Shown here in pieces: positions 8,832 to 18,487 of a stretch of 64,000 nt of DNA. Position 1 is the first letter of the stretch. Every line of letters starts with the position of its first letter. The notes below the pieces were generated by a model. That model did not search any database, was not told the origin of the DNA, and worked only from the letters and a program-made list of their open reading frames with translations. The DNA is from Pedobacter sp. R20-19. GTDB lineage: Bacteria; Bacteroidota; Bacteroidia; Sphingobacteriales; Sphingobacteriaceae. Position numbers and translations under genes: made by a program. The stretch is from positions 434,001 through 498,000 of the forward strand of contig NZ_JCKI01000008.1 of the NCBI RefSeq assembly GCF_000708265.2. The letters run 5' to 3'.

Positions 8832-9806
8832 ATGAAATTTAACGCAAGATTAATTTCTTTTCTGCTGTTGTTTTTTTCTTTAGCTATTTCCGGTGTTGCA
8901 TTTTCACAAACCCCACCTCGCGTAAGTTGCCCTGAAGCTGCCCAATTTTATGCTAAAGATAGTATCAATATTGTAACGTTCGGTGCCAGTACAGTTGAAG
9001 GTGTTGGCGGGGTAGGTTTTCAGAATATGCTCAAAAATAATTTTGAAAACTGCTATGTTAATAAGGTTGTAGACATTACCAATCAAGGTATTGGTGGGCA
9101 GACTACCTTTCAAGGATTACTCAGAATAGATAATGCAATTAAAGACCGCACTGGTTTTATTGTAATTTCGATGGGTATTAATGATGCTCTTGCAATTAGC
9201 AACGGTAAGGGAAGTTTAGCAGAATCTGAAGCTAACATGCGGCAGTTAATAACCATTAGCTTAAAACAAAAACTCGTTCCCATTTTATGTACTCTACAAA
9301 ATGTAGACGACAGGAACAATTCGCCTTTGGTTACAACAAATGCAAATATCAGAGCCTTAAATGCAATCTACCGCCGTTTAGTAACTGAATATAAGATTTA
9401 TCTAGCGGATGTAAACGCAGCGATGAGACGAGACTTTACACTGTATCAGGATGCTTTTCACCCCAATGCACGAGGTTACAGGCTAATTAGTTATGTGATT
9501 TTTGATGCAATTAACAAGGCAATCTTTGATAAGTTTTTGATGTTTGTAGTCACACAAAATTATCCAAACCCAGCTGCTTCGCTAACCTATTTAGATATTG
9601 TTTTACCTGAAACAGATAAAATTAACCTGCAGGTTTTTGATTTAATGGGGCGTTTGGTTAAAACCGTGATAAACGAATATTTAAACACAGGGAAACATAC
9701 GCTGGAAATTAATACCTCATCTTTTGTTCCGGGTGTTTATTTTTTTAAAATTACGTCAGATTCAGGCCAGTATAATGTGGCTAAAAAGTTTATCGTTGCG
9801 CGTTAA
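8832..9806 (+). CDS. Secreted SGNH/GDSL hydrolase with type IX secretion C-terminal domain
   Basis: An esterase- or acetylesterase-like enzyme. Residues 1-25 form a signal peptide ending in AFSQ. The SGNH blocks are present: the nucleophile block reads GAST (S53) in place of the usual GDS, block II is GIGGQTT (87-92), block III is GIND with N117, and block V is D207-x-x-H210 (DAFHPNARGY). From about residue 240 a type A type IX sorting domain follows, starting NYPNP and ending with VAKKFIVAR. Thus the protein is exported by Sec and then moved over the outer membrane by the gliding/PorSS machinery. The substrate is not evident. Confidence 0.88.
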   Translation: MKFNARLISFLLLFFSLAISGVAFSQTPPRVSCPEAAQFYAKDSINIVTFGASTVEGVGGVGFQNMLKNNFENCYVNKVVDITNQGIGGQTTFQGLLRIDNAIKDRTGFIVISMGINDALAISNGKGSLAESEANMRQLITISLKQKLVPILCTLQNVDDRNNSPLVTTNANIRALNAIYRRLVTEYKIYLADVNAAMRRDFTLYQDAFHPNARGYRLISYVIFDAINKAIFDKFLMFVVTQNYPNPAASLTYLDIVLPETDKINLQVFDLMGRLVKTVINEYLNTGKHTLEINTSSFVPGVYFFKITSDSGQYNVAKKFIVAR

Positions 9807-9843
9807 GTGCACCTATCAATTACACTCGCCCAAAATCAAAACG

Positions 9844-10167
9844 TTAGAGTGCCATAATGCCTTTAATAGTTGCCGATTGTTTATAGATTGAAATAACCTC
9901 ATCTGCGTTTTGCATTTGTTTTTTTACAGTTATGGATACATATTTACCTGTTTTCGAAGAGTGTTCAATAAATTCATCATCAGGTAGTATCTTGCGCAAT
10001 TCATCTACTTTATCTAGCCCGCCTGTTATAATAAATTTAAAATTATATATACCTGGAAACGGCTGCACACTTTCTAATTTTTCCTTTAAATTGGCATAAA
10101 TATCTATAGACTCTCCTTCTGGTACATCAGTTAACTCAATGTTTTTATTAATTTTCTTCTCGTTCAT
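9844..10167 (-). CDS. DUF493 family protein (YbeD-like)
   Basis: A 107-residue cytosolic protein with the DUF493 core: FPGIYNFKFI at about residue 37, then a HSSKTGKYVSITV strand and a C-terminal VISIYKQ helix. The family has an ACT-like ferredoxin fold; the function is unknown, a regulatory role being assumed. The first 30 residues are acidic and less conserved. It is convergent with the SGNH hydrolase 37 bases away. Confidence 0.8.
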   Translation of the reverse strand: MNEKKINKNIELTDVPEGESIDIYANLKEKLESVQPFPGIYNFKFIITGGLDKVDELRKILPDDEFIEHSSKTGKYVSITVKKQMQNADEVISIYKQSATIKGIMAL

Positions 10168-10263
10168 AGCGAAAACATATCAAATTCTATTCCTAAATAA
10201 GAATATATTTATTAGTTACAATTTATTTTACAAAGTAAGTAAAATGAGATTATAGATAAGCTT

Positions 10264-10510
10264 TATGAGCTTATATTTTATTACATTCCAGAATAGTAGA
10301 TTAATTGTAGAAAGCTAGACGATTATCAACTTATTTTAATAACACATAAGAAATATAAGATTCATTTAAGCCCCATGAGCTTATGTTTTCTTACATTCCT
10401 TAAATGGTAAATTAATAATGGAAACTGGACTATTATCAATTTATTTTAACACATAAGATCTATCAACTTATATTTTCTTACATCCTTTATAGTATATTAA
10501 TAAATTTTAT
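10264..10510. repeat. Degenerate tandem repeats in the gap before the UvrD-like gene
   Basis: The 413-base gap 10168-10580 holds no gene. Copies A (10264-10350) and B (10374-10457) are about 75-80 percent alike by eye, with period 110; each runs from ATGAGCTTAT through TTACATTCC and ATTATCAA to ACACATAAG. A shorter copy C (10461-10510) keeps the CTTATATTTTCTTACAT part. All are strongly AT-rich. Confidence 0.75.
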
Positions 10511-10580
10511 ACTAAAATCTACTAAAATGGTGCATAACCGTGAATGATGAACTAATTACCAACACCTCTCCAAAAAAGAA

Positions 10581-12920
10581 ATGAAATTGTTATTTTTGAA
10601 CTTCAAAAAAACAGGAGCCGATTTGGATTATTTAGAAGGATTAAACCCCCAGCAAAGAGCAGCAGTAGAAAACACTAAAGGACCAGTAATGATTGTTGCT
10701 GGTGCCGGATCTGGCAAAACCAGGGTGATCACGTTTAGGGTTGCTCATTTAATTCAAACAGGAACCGATCCTTTTAACATCCTGGTTTTAACCTTTACCA
10801 ACAAAGCCAGTAAAGATATGCGTGAGCGAATCAGCAAGGTAGTTGGTGCAGAGGCTAAAAACATTTGGATGGGTACTTTTCACTCCGTTTTTGCCAAGAT
10901 TTTACGTGTAGAGGCTGAAAAGATAGGTTATCCAAGTAATTTCACCATTTACGATACGGATGATAGTAAAAGTGTTATCCGTGCCATTTTGAAAGAAATG
11001 CAGCTGGATGATAAGTTATACGCCGCTAATTTCGTTTTTGGCAGAATTTCATCAGCAAAAAACAACCTTATTTCCTGGGGCGAATACCAGGCCAATGATC
11101 AGATTCAGGCAGAAGATATTCAAAATAAACGTCCGCTGATTGGTCAGATTTATGAACAATATGCCAAGCGTTGTTTCCGTGCAGGTGCCATGGATTTTGA
11201 CGATTTACTTTTCAAAACCAATATTCTTTTGAAAGAACATACTGAAGTTTTGAACAAATACCAGCAAAAATTCAGGTATTTGATGGTAGATGAGTATCAG
11301 GATACAAACTTTTCGCAATATACCATTGTAAAAAAACTGGCTGCAGCCTATCAGAATATCTGTGTGGTTGGTGATGATGCACAGAGTATTTATGCTTTTC
11401 GTGGGGCAAACATTCAAAATATTTTGAATTTTGAACGTGATTATCCGGATTTAAAAGTTTATAAATTAGAGCAAAACTACCGTTCAACACAAAATATAGT
11501 TGATGCTGCAAGTAGCATCATCGCCAATAATAAAAATCAGCTGGAAAAAAATGTTTTTTCCGAGAATGCTGAAGGCGACAGGATTAAAGTTTCCCGTGCT
11601 TTTACAGATAATGAAGAGGGTAAACTGGTGGCAGAATCCATTATCCAGGAACGCGGTTTAAAAGGCTATAAACATAGTGATTTTGCCATTTTATACCGCA
11701 CAAATGCGCAAAGCAGGGCGATGGAGGAAGGTTTGCGAAAGCTGAATATTCCATATAAAATTTATGGTGGACAATCTTTTTACCAACGTAAAGAAGTTAA
11801 AGATTTAATCGCCTACTTCCGGTTAACCTTTAATCCGAAGGATGAAGAAGCCATTAAAAGGGTGATTAACTATCCAAAACGTGGAATTGGAGATACTTCT
11901 ATTGATAAAATTATTGTAGCTGCCGCTCAGAATAATGTGACGATGTGGGATGTCATTTCCAATGCACATCAATACGTAGATGGACGTTTAGCCAACCAGC
12001 TGAATGATTTCTCTATGATGATTCAAAGTTTTCAGGCTGAAGCTAAAAAATTAGATGCATATGATTCTGCTTTGTTTATCGCGCAACATGCCGGAATTTT
12101 AAAGGAACTGTATACGGATGACAGTGTAGAAGGCCGCTCCAGATATGAGAACATCCAGGAGTTGTTGAATGGGATAAAAGAGTTTGCTGAACGTGAAGAT
12201 ATAGAAGAAAAAGGTCTGGATATTTTTATGCAGGATGTGGCGCTCTTAACCAATGATGATAAAGACGGCGATAAAAATAAGGATACTGTTTCATTGATGA
12301 CGATTCACTCAGCAAAGGGGCTGGAGTTTAAAAATGTATTTATTGTTGGTTTGGAGGAAAACCTTTTCCCATCTCAAATGTCGGTAAACTCCCGCTCTGA
12401 CCTGGAAGAAGAGCGACGCTTATTTTATGTAGCCATCACACGTGCAGAAGTAAAATTGACCATCACCTATGCAACATCCCGATATCGTTGGGGAACATTG
12501 ACCAATTGTGAGCCAAGTCGTTTTATCAATGAAATTAATCCAAGATTTTTAGAATTAGATGTTAAACCAGCCAAAAGCAATGTTTTGGAAGGTAATTTTG
12601 ATGATGAGCGTAAAACATGGACTTCGCAACCGCGTGATTTCTTTAGTAAACCAAAGCCAGCAAGTACTACTTCTGCCCCACCACCCCGCCCGAAAACGAC
12701 TTCGCTATTGGCTAAAGCTCACGTGCCTACGCCAGGATTTACCCCCTCTCAACCGCATGAATTTCAAGGAGGTATGGAGGTAGAACATGAAAAATTTGGT
12801 TTCGGAAAAATCATCAGTCTGGAAGGTGCTTTACCAGATGTTAAGGCTACAGTATTTTTTCAAGGATTAGGTAATAAACAATTGTTATTGAAGTTTGCTA
12901 AGTTGATGATAGTGAGGTAA
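10581..12920 (+). CDS. UvrD/PcrA-type superfamily 1 DNA helicase
   Basis: ATP-dependent 3'-5' helicase for nucleotide excision and mismatch repair and for removing proteins from DNA. Motifs in order: Q-motif LNPQQRAAV (21-29), Walker A GAGSGKT (41-47), motif Ia TFTNKA (71-76), Walker B DEYQD (237-241), motif III GDDAQSIYAFRGA, motif IV QNYRS, motif V TIHSAKGLEF, motif VI VAITRA. The C-terminal 130 residues are a linker plus a Tudor-like domain (GMEVEHEKFGFGKI) as in PcrA. Length 779 from ATG 10581. Family members usually begin at the residue equivalent to D16, so a TTG start at 10623 (about 765 residues) is a real alternative. Confidence 0.93.
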   Translation: MKLLFLNFKKTGADLDYLEGLNPQQRAAVENTKGPVMIVAGAGSGKTRVITFRVAHLIQTGTDPFNILVLTFTNKASKDMRERISKVVGAEAKNIWMGTFHSVFAKILRVEAEKIGYPSNFTIYDTDDSKSVIRAILKEMQLDDKLYAANFVFGRISSAKNNLISWGEYQANDQIQAEDIQNKRPLIGQIYEQYAKRCFRAGAMDFDDLLFKTNILLKEHTEVLNKYQQKFRYLMVDEYQDTNFSQYTIVKKLAAAYQNICVVGDDAQSIYAFRGANIQNILNFERDYPDLKVYKLEQNYRSTQNIVDAASSIIANNKNQLEKNVFSENAEGDRIKVSRAFTDNEEGKLVAESIIQERGLKGYKHSDFAILYRTNAQSRAMEEGLRKLNIPYKIYGGQSFYQRKEVKDLIAYFRLTFNPKDEEAIKRVINYPKRGIGDTSIDKIIVAAAQNNVTMWDVISNAHQYVDGRLANQLNDFSMMIQSFQAEAKKLDAYDSALFIAQHAGILKELYTDDSVEGRSRYENIQELLNGIKEFAEREDIEEKGLDIFMQDVALLTNDDKDGDKNKDTVSLMTIHSAKGLEFKNVFIVGLEENLFPSQMSVNSRSDLEEERRLFYVAITRAEVKLTITYATSRYRWGTLTNCEPSRFINEINPRFLELDVKPAKSNVLEGNFDDERKTWTSQPRDFFSKPKPASTTSAPPPRPKTTSLLAKAHVPTPGFTPSQPHEFQGGMEVEHEKFGFGKIISLEGALPDVKATVFFQGLGNKQLLLKFAKLMIVR
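10591..10598 (+). promoter_or_regulatory. Possible -7 box (TATTTTTG) overlapping the annotated start of the UvrD-like gene
   Basis: An exact TAnnTTTG match lies 8 bases inside the longest reading frame. If used, translation would begin at TTG 10623, which has AGGAG six bases upstream. Confidence 0.35.
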
Positions 12921-13100
12921 AAAAACCTCACTCTGTTAAAGTCTGTGATTTGGTTTCTGAAATTTAATCCCTCTCTGGGAAAGAGGAGGAAACTGAGGTT
13001 AGTGGCTTGAACCTATTGGTTTAAAGTAAAGCCCCTTAAAACTTTCTCTTCTGGAGAGGGAGGCTACAATAGCTGCCTAAATTCTGCCTGAGGCTCTACC

Positions 13101-13140
13101 CTTTTCTCTGTGAAAATCTCTGTGCACTCTGTGGTTAAAA
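13101..13140. repeat. Short dispersed intergenic element upstream of smc
   Basis: Within the 291-base gap 12921-13211 the stretch ending CTCTGTGGTTAAAA closely matches 38381-38403 (CTTTGCGGTTAAA) before the HMG-CoA lyase gene. The rest of the gap shows purine/pyrimidine-rich mirror segments but no gene. Confidence 0.4.
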
Positions 13141-13211
13141 CCCATAAACTTCCGCTTGAAAAACCCCAAAATTATCCTTATTATTGAGTTCGGTACGCCC
13201 GATTCAAAACC

Positions 13212-16200
13212 ATGCAACTTACCAGATTAGAAATTAAGGGTTTCAAGAGCTTTGGCGACAAAGTAACCATCAATTTTAATGAGGGTGTTACGGCTATCGT
13301 TGGTCCGAATGGTTGTGGGAAATCTAACGTAATTGATGCCATGCGCTGGGTTTTAGGCGAGCAAAGCACTAAAGCTTTACGCTCCGAAAAGATGGAAAAC
13401 ATCATCTTCAATGGAACAAAAAATCGTAAACAGGCACAACTGGCCGAGGTTTCATTAAGTTTTGACAACACAAAAAATATCCTTCCTACAGCTTACTCTC
13501 AGGTTACTGTTACCAGAAAATTGTACCGAAACGGTGATAGTGAATATCGCCTGAATGATGTTCAATGCCGTTTAAAAGATATTACTGATTTATTTTTGGA
13601 TACCGGAATTGGGTCAGACAGCTATTCGATTATTGAGCTGAAAATGGTAGATGAGATTATTACCAATAAGGAGCATAGCCGCCGGTCTTTGTTTGAAGAG
13701 GCATCTGGCATTTCCAAATACAAGTTACGTAAAAAACAAACGTTCAATAAGTTAAAAGATACTGAAGCCGATTTAGAACGCGTGGAAGATTTGCTTTTTG
13801 AAATTGAAAAGAATTTAAAAACACTAGAAAGTCAGGCCAGAAAAGCAGAGCGTTATTATAAGTTAAAAGAACAGTATCGTGAATTGAGCATTCAATTGGC
13901 GACCCATAGAATTGCCTTTTTCCGCACAGACCTTGATGCATTAGAAAGCCAGGAAAAAAATCAGCAAGTAAACAGATCAGAACTGAGTACCAAAATCGAT
14001 CAGCAGGAAGCCGAATTGCAAAAGCTTAAATTAGGCAGCATTAATCAAGAGAAAAATCTTTCCATACAACAAAAGGCAACCAATGAACTGATCTCCAAAA
14101 TTCGTAATTACGAAAGTGAAAAGAAGGTAAAGAATGAGCAAATGCGGTTCTTGCAGGAAAAAGAAACCCGTTTAGCTGGAGAACTTGAAAAAGACAAAAA
14201 TCAACTTAATCATATCAAATACAATATTAAGCGTTTAAATGAAGAGGTTTTAATAGAAACAGAGGTCTTTAATCGCTTAGAAGCTGATTTAAAATTATTA
14301 AAGTCAACACTTGACACGCTAAGGGAACAGCAACAAACCGAGAAAAACAGGACTGATCGTCTGATTAAATCGCTAAATGATTTGCAAAATCAGGTTTACC
14401 AATCGCAAAAAGAAATAGACATCCTCAATATTCAAAAAGATGCTTTGGTTCAGGAAACCAATAGAAATGAGGGGGATGCAGAAACTAAAACACTGGAGTT
14501 GAAGTCCTTTGACCACGCTCTGGCAGAACTTGACGTTAAGGTTTTGGAAAAGCAGCGCAACATCAAACAGTTTAAAGAAGCTGAAGAAATTCTCAAAGAA
14601 AAACTAGCGGCATCAGAAATTACCATAGCTTCAACCAAAGAAAAACTTACAGCCGAGAACCGTAAAAAAGACGCTAAACAAAATGAATATAACCTAACCA
14701 AATCACTTGTAGATAGTTTAGAAGGGTATCCAGAATCGATTCGTTTTCTGAAAAAAAACAACAACTTTTCAAAGAGTGCCCTACTCCTATCTGATATCTT
14801 GTTTTGTAATGAAGATTATCGAATAGCGATTGAAAATTATCTGGAGCCGGTAATGAACCATTATGTGGTTGATCAATATATAGATGCTGTTCAGGCTATT
14901 AATTTGTTAACAGATTCCAGTCGCGGTCGTGCAAACTTTTTTATATTGGAAAACATCCCCAACAAAAAACCGGTTTTGATACCACATGAAGGATTAGTTC
15001 CGGCACTTTCAGTTATCGATGTAGATAAAAAGTACCAAAATCTTTGCAACCTGCTGTTACAAAATGTATATCTGGCTGTTGCAGAGCAGGAACAAATTTT
15101 TAGAGAAAGCCCAGCTGAAAGCCTGACTATTCTCGCAAAAAATGGAAAATATGCACAAAGCAGGTTCACATTATCTGGTGGATCTGTCGGTTTATTTGAA
15201 GGAAAGCGTATTGGGCGTGTTAAAAACCTGGAGAATTTAGCCAAAGAAATTAAGGCTTCTGAATCACTAATCAATCGGTATACAGAAGTCATCAAAGCAG
15301 ATACGGATCAGATTTTCAATCTTAAAGAAGCTTCAAAAGTTAATGAAATTAATACTTTGCAGCAGGAATTGAATCGTTTAAGCAATGAACAAATTTCTGT
15401 GCAAACCCGGCGAGACCAATATCAGGAATTTATTACCACTAGCGAAAACCGGAAAACAGATATCGCACAAAAAATCGCTTCTATAGAAAATTCGCTTCAA
15501 GAAAAGTTACCTGCACTAGTTGAATTACAGCAAAAACAACAACAGGAACACCTTAACTTGCAGGAACAGCAATTAAATTATCAGGAACTTGCCGATCAGG
15601 TAAACGAGTCTGCAGGCAAATATAATCAGGATAATATCCGCTTTCATCAACAGCAAAACAAGCTGGCTGGCCTTGAAAAAGATTTAGATTACCGCTTTGT
15701 GCAGGAAGAAGCACTGGATAAAAGAATAGCACAAAATGATCAGGAACTGCAGGAAACATTAGCACAAATTACAGCCACTTTACAACATACTGATCTAAGT
15801 GATGATACACTTTTAGAGATGTATCAACAGCGTGAAGATCTGGAAAAAGGCCTTGCTGACATTGAGAAAGAATATTTTGAAAGTAAAGGAACCATCAATG
15901 ATTTGGAAGGAAACATTACCGTTATTCGTAAAAACCGGGAAGAGACTGATTTTTTATTAACGGAAATCAAGGATAAAAAAAATACCTTGAAGATAGATCT
16001 AAATTCATTAAAGGAGCGATTAGCCGTAGAATTTAACATTGACATCAATGATCTCCTAGAAACGGAAATTGGAGTAGAAACATTGGAAAGTGAATTTGAA
16101 ATCAGGCAGAAAGTAGAAAAAATGAAACGCCAGCTGGATGAATTTGGAGCTATAAATTCGATGGCAATGGAAGCATTTAAAGAAATGGAAGAACGTTATG

Positions 16201-16751
16201 TCTTTATTCAAAATCAGAAAAAAGATTTAAATACGGCTAAAACAGATCTTCTGCAAACCATTAAAGAAATTGACGATACAGCCAAAGAAAAATTCATGCA
16301 GGCCTTCACTCAGGCTCGCGAGCATTTTATAGTTGTTTTTCGTTCGCTGTTTAATGAAGAAGACAGTTGCGATTTGATTTTATCTGACATCAATAATCCA
16401 TTAGAGGCTGATATTGATATTATTGCCCGTCCAAAAGGAAAAAGACCCTTATCCATCAATCAGTTATCAGGTGGTGAAAAAACCCTTACTGCAACAGCAC
16501 TGTTGTTTTCCCTCTATCTTTTAAAACCTGCTCCCTTCTGTATTTTCGATGAGGTAGATGCGCCTTTAGATGATACGAACATCGATAAATTCAACAATAT
16601 TATCCGCAAATTTTCAGATCAGTCGCAGTTCATTATTGTTTCGCATAACAAACGTACCATTGCCAGTACGGATATCATTTACGGGGTAACCATGGTCGAA
16701 CAAGGCGTTTCTAGGGTTGTAGCGGTAGATTTGAGGGAAGTTGCAGCTTAA
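13212..16751 (+). CDS. smc: Chromosome segregation protein SMC
   Basis: Condensin-type ATPase that compacts and separates the chromosome with ScpA/ScpB. The N-terminal head has Walker A GPNGCGKSN (31-39) and the following MRWVLGEQS. Long coiled coils run from about 165 to 500 and from about 690 to 1010, with a hinge of about 180 residues between (from YPESIRFL to SRFTLSGGSVG). The C-terminal head has the ABC signature LSGGEKT and Walker B FCIFDEVDAPLDD. The length of 1179 is standard. The two nearest flanking genes, a helicase and an M28 lipoprotein, are unrelated. A short hairpin follows the stop. Confidence 0.97.
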   Translation: MQLTRLEIKGFKSFGDKVTINFNEGVTAIVGPNGCGKSNVIDAMRWVLGEQSTKALRSEKMENIIFNGTKNRKQAQLAEVSLSFDNTKNILPTAYSQVTVTRKLYRNGDSEYRLNDVQCRLKDITDLFLDTGIGSDSYSIIELKMVDEIITNKEHSRRSLFEEASGISKYKLRKKQTFNKLKDTEADLERVEDLLFEIEKNLKTLESQARKAERYYKLKEQYRELSIQLATHRIAFFRTDLDALESQEKNQQVNRSELSTKIDQQEAELQKLKLGSINQEKNLSIQQKATNELISKIRNYESEKKVKNEQMRFLQEKETRLAGELEKDKNQLNHIKYNIKRLNEEVLIETEVFNRLEADLKLLKSTLDTLREQQQTEKNRTDRLIKSLNDLQNQVYQSQKEIDILNIQKDALVQETNRNEGDAETKTLELKSFDHALAELDVKVLEKQRNIKQFKEAEEILKEKLAASEITIASTKEKLTAENRKKDAKQNEYNLTKSLVDSLEGYPESIRFLKKNNNFSKSALLLSDILFCNEDYRIAIENYLEPVMNHYVVDQYIDAVQAINLLTDSSRGRANFFILENIPNKKPVLIPHEGLVPALSVIDVDKKYQNLCNLLLQNVYLAVAEQEQIFRESPAESLTILAKNGKYAQSRFTLSGGSVGLFEGKRIGRVKNLENLAKEIKASESLINRYTEVIKADTDQIFNLKEASKVNEINTLQQELNRLSNEQISVQTRRDQYQEFITTSENRKTDIAQKIASIENSLQEKLPALVELQQKQQQEHLNLQEQQLNYQELADQVNESAGKYNQDNIRFHQQQNKLAGLEKDLDYRFVQEEALDKRIAQNDQELQETLAQITATLQHTDLSDDTLLEMYQQREDLEKGLADIEKEYFESKGTINDLEGNITVIRKNREETDFLLTEIKDKKNTLKIDLNSLKERLAVEFNIDINDLLETEIGVETLESEFEIRQKVEKMKRQLDEFGAINSMAMEAFKEMEERYVFIQNQKKDLNTAKTDLLQTIKEIDDTAKEKFMQAFTQAREHFIVVFRSLFNEEDSCDLILSDINNPLEADIDIIARPKGKRPLSINQLSGGEKTLTATALLFSLYLLKPAPFCIFDEVDAPLDDTNIDKFNNIIRKFSDQSQFIIVSHNKRTIASTDIIYGVTMVEQGVSRVVAVDLREVAA

Positions 16752-16767
16752 TAAAAATCCTTTTTTC

Positions 16768-16786
16768 AAACCTATAAGGTTTTTTT
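16768..16786 (+). terminator. Terminator after smc
   Basis: AAACCT, loop ATA, AGGTTT, then a run of T to 16786. The stem is short and matches the AACCTATAAGGTT repeat family also present at 42946-42988. Confidence 0.55.
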
Positions 16787-16849
16787 AAAAACAATATTAT
16801 AATTTAAATACCTTTATACTTCTTGGCTTTAATTACAAAAAGAACAACT

Positions 16850-17824
16850 ATGAAAATCCTATATATTATTCCTTTAGCCATGATGCTCAGCTGCTGTTCA
16901 TCGGTTAAAAATCAAACCACAACCGGCTCAGGAAAATTAGATGCACAATTACTTAAAGATGTAGAAATCCTGTCATCTAATGCCTATCAAGGTAGAAAAA
17001 CAGGCACCAAAGGTGCAGAAATGGCAAGAGCTTATATCATTGATCGTTTTCAGAAACTAGGATTAAAATCCTACCCTCAAAATGTTAACTACGCACAGGA
17101 ATTTACCTTTAATTCCAGAAGCGGAGCAAAGATCAATGGTACCAATGTAATTGGCTATATTCCTGGAAAAGGCAAAAACGTAATCGTGGTTTCTGCTCAT
17201 TATGATCACTTGGGTGTGATTAAAGATGAAGTTTTTAATGGTGCTGATGATAATGCTTCGGGAACCGCAGGATTGCTTAAGATTGCAGCATATTTTTCAA
17301 AAAACAAACCCAATAGCACCATCATATTTGCCTCATTTGATGCAGAGGAAATGGGATTGCAAGGTGCCAAAGCTTTTGTAGCCAATCCATCTGTACCACT
17401 CGGATCAATTGCTGTAAATTTAAATATGGATATGATTGGACATAGTGAGAAAGGTGAACTTTATGTTTGTGGTACATTCAGGTATCCCACACTAAAAAAA
17501 TATGTTGATACAACCAGAAAAGACATTAAAGTTATTTTAGGTCATGATGACCCGAAACTTGGCCACGATGACTGGACAAATCAAAGCGATCAAGGCGCAT
17601 TCAATGCTAAAAATATTCCATTTCTTTACTTCGGCGTGGAAGATCATAAAGATTACCACAAGGCAACAGATGAGTATTCAACAATTACAAAGCAATTCTT
17701 TAGCGATGCCGCAAATACGGTGTTAGATGTAGTCAAAAATGTTGATGCACAATCAGGCCTTCAACAATCGTTAAAAGATAAAATGATTATGATGGATAAT
17801 CCTAAAAAGAGAGAAAGGCTTTAA
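16850..17824 (+). CDS. M28 family zinc aminopeptidase, lipoprotein
   Basis: A predicted extracytoplasmic aminopeptidase. Starting at ATG 16850 the leader is MKILYIIPLAMMLSC with lipidation likely at C15; an upstream TTG would put nine charged codons before the signal and is unlikely. The M28 zinc site is complete: H117-x-D119 (SAHYDH), D133 (GADDNASG), the catalytic E166/E167 (DAEEMG), the aspartate in NMDMIG, and a final histidine in KDYHKATDEY. Length is 324 residues, a compact M28 without extra domains. It converges on rsmG with only three bases between the stop codons. Confidence 0.88.
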   Translation: MKILYIIPLAMMLSCCSSVKNQTTTGSGKLDAQLLKDVEILSSNAYQGRKTGTKGAEMARAYIIDRFQKLGLKSYPQNVNYAQEFTFNSRSGAKINGTNVIGYIPGKGKNVIVVSAHYDHLGVIKDEVFNGADDNASGTAGLLKIAAYFSKNKPNSTIIFASFDAEEMGLQGAKAFVANPSVPLGSIAVNLNMDMIGHSEKGELYVCGTFRYPTLKKYVDTTRKDIKVILGHDDPKLGHDDWTNQSDQGAFNAKNIPFLYFGVEDHKDYHKATDEYSTITKQFFSDAANTVLDVVKNVDAQSGLQQSLKDKMIMMDNPKKRERL

Positions 17825-17827
17825 TCC

Positions 17828-18463
17828 TTATTGCGGTACGTAAACCACATATTTGGTTTCAAAAAAATCTTCCTCAAAATAAGCTGAAAGCGGATATAAT
17901 TCTGCTTTCAGTTTTGATTCTTTGATCTCATCATTCAAATCACCACCCTTTAAGTACAAAATTCCATTTGGAATGGCGTTTATCACCTCCTTCTTAAACT
18001 TTCCCTGAATCCATGGATAAAATTCTCCTAAACGGGTAACCGCCCTTGAAACCACGAAGTTGAACTTTTCTTTGATTTGCTCTGCTCTCAAATGCTCCGC
18101 CCTTAAATTTTCTAAACCCAAAGCAGAAGCTACTTCTTTCACCACCTTAATCTTCTTACCAATAGAATCTACCAGATAAAACTGTGTATCAGGAAACAAA
18201 ATGGCTAATGGAATGCCTGGAAAGCCTCCACCAGTGCCTACATCTAAAACAGATTCGCCAGCTCTAAAAGTGCAAACCTTTGCTATTCCCAGAGAATGCA
18301 AAACATGGCGTTCATAAAGCTCTTCAATATCCTTTCTTGAAATCACATTAATTTGAGCGTTCCAATAAACATAAAGATCAAATAATTGCGAAAACTGATC
18401 GATCTGTTTCGCCGTTAAATCAGGAAAATATTTTAAAATGAGATCTGGTTTTACATCAGCCAT
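17828..18463 (-). CDS. rsmG: 16S rRNA (guanine527-N7)-methyltransferase RsmG
   Basis: Methylates G527 in the 530 loop of 16S rRNA using SAM; loss in other bacteria gives low-level streptomycin resistance. The 211-residue protein has the family N-terminal helices with VISRKDIEELYERHVLHSL (about 40-58), motif I VLDVGTGGGFPGIPLAI (about 69-85), the acidic VDSIGKKI segment, and VSRAVTRL near 135. The gene lies downstream of the GT2 gene on the same strand with a 24-base gap, so the two may be co-transcribed. Confidence 0.95.
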   Translation of the reverse strand: MADVKPDLILKYFPDLTAKQIDQFSQLFDLYVYWNAQINVISRKDIEELYERHVLHSLGIAKVCTFRAGESVLDVGTGGGFPGIPLAILFPDTQFYLVDSIGKKIKVVKEVASALGLENLRAEHLRAEQIKEKFNFVVSRAVTRLGEFYPWIQGKFKKEVINAIPNGILYLKGGDLNDEIKESKLKAELYPLSAYFEEDFFETKYVVYVPQ

Positions 18464-18487
18464 ATGATAATTTTTTATATTTAATAT

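Noticed and set aside
6081..9806. Polysaccharide utilisation locus around the GH43 and SGNH genes
   Set aside because: No SusC/SusD pair or regulator nearby; the genes are separately transcribed with an M20 dipeptidase between them.
14891..15295. 134-codon frame antisense to smc
   Set aside because: Shadow of the SMC reading frame on the other strand; no start signal or family.
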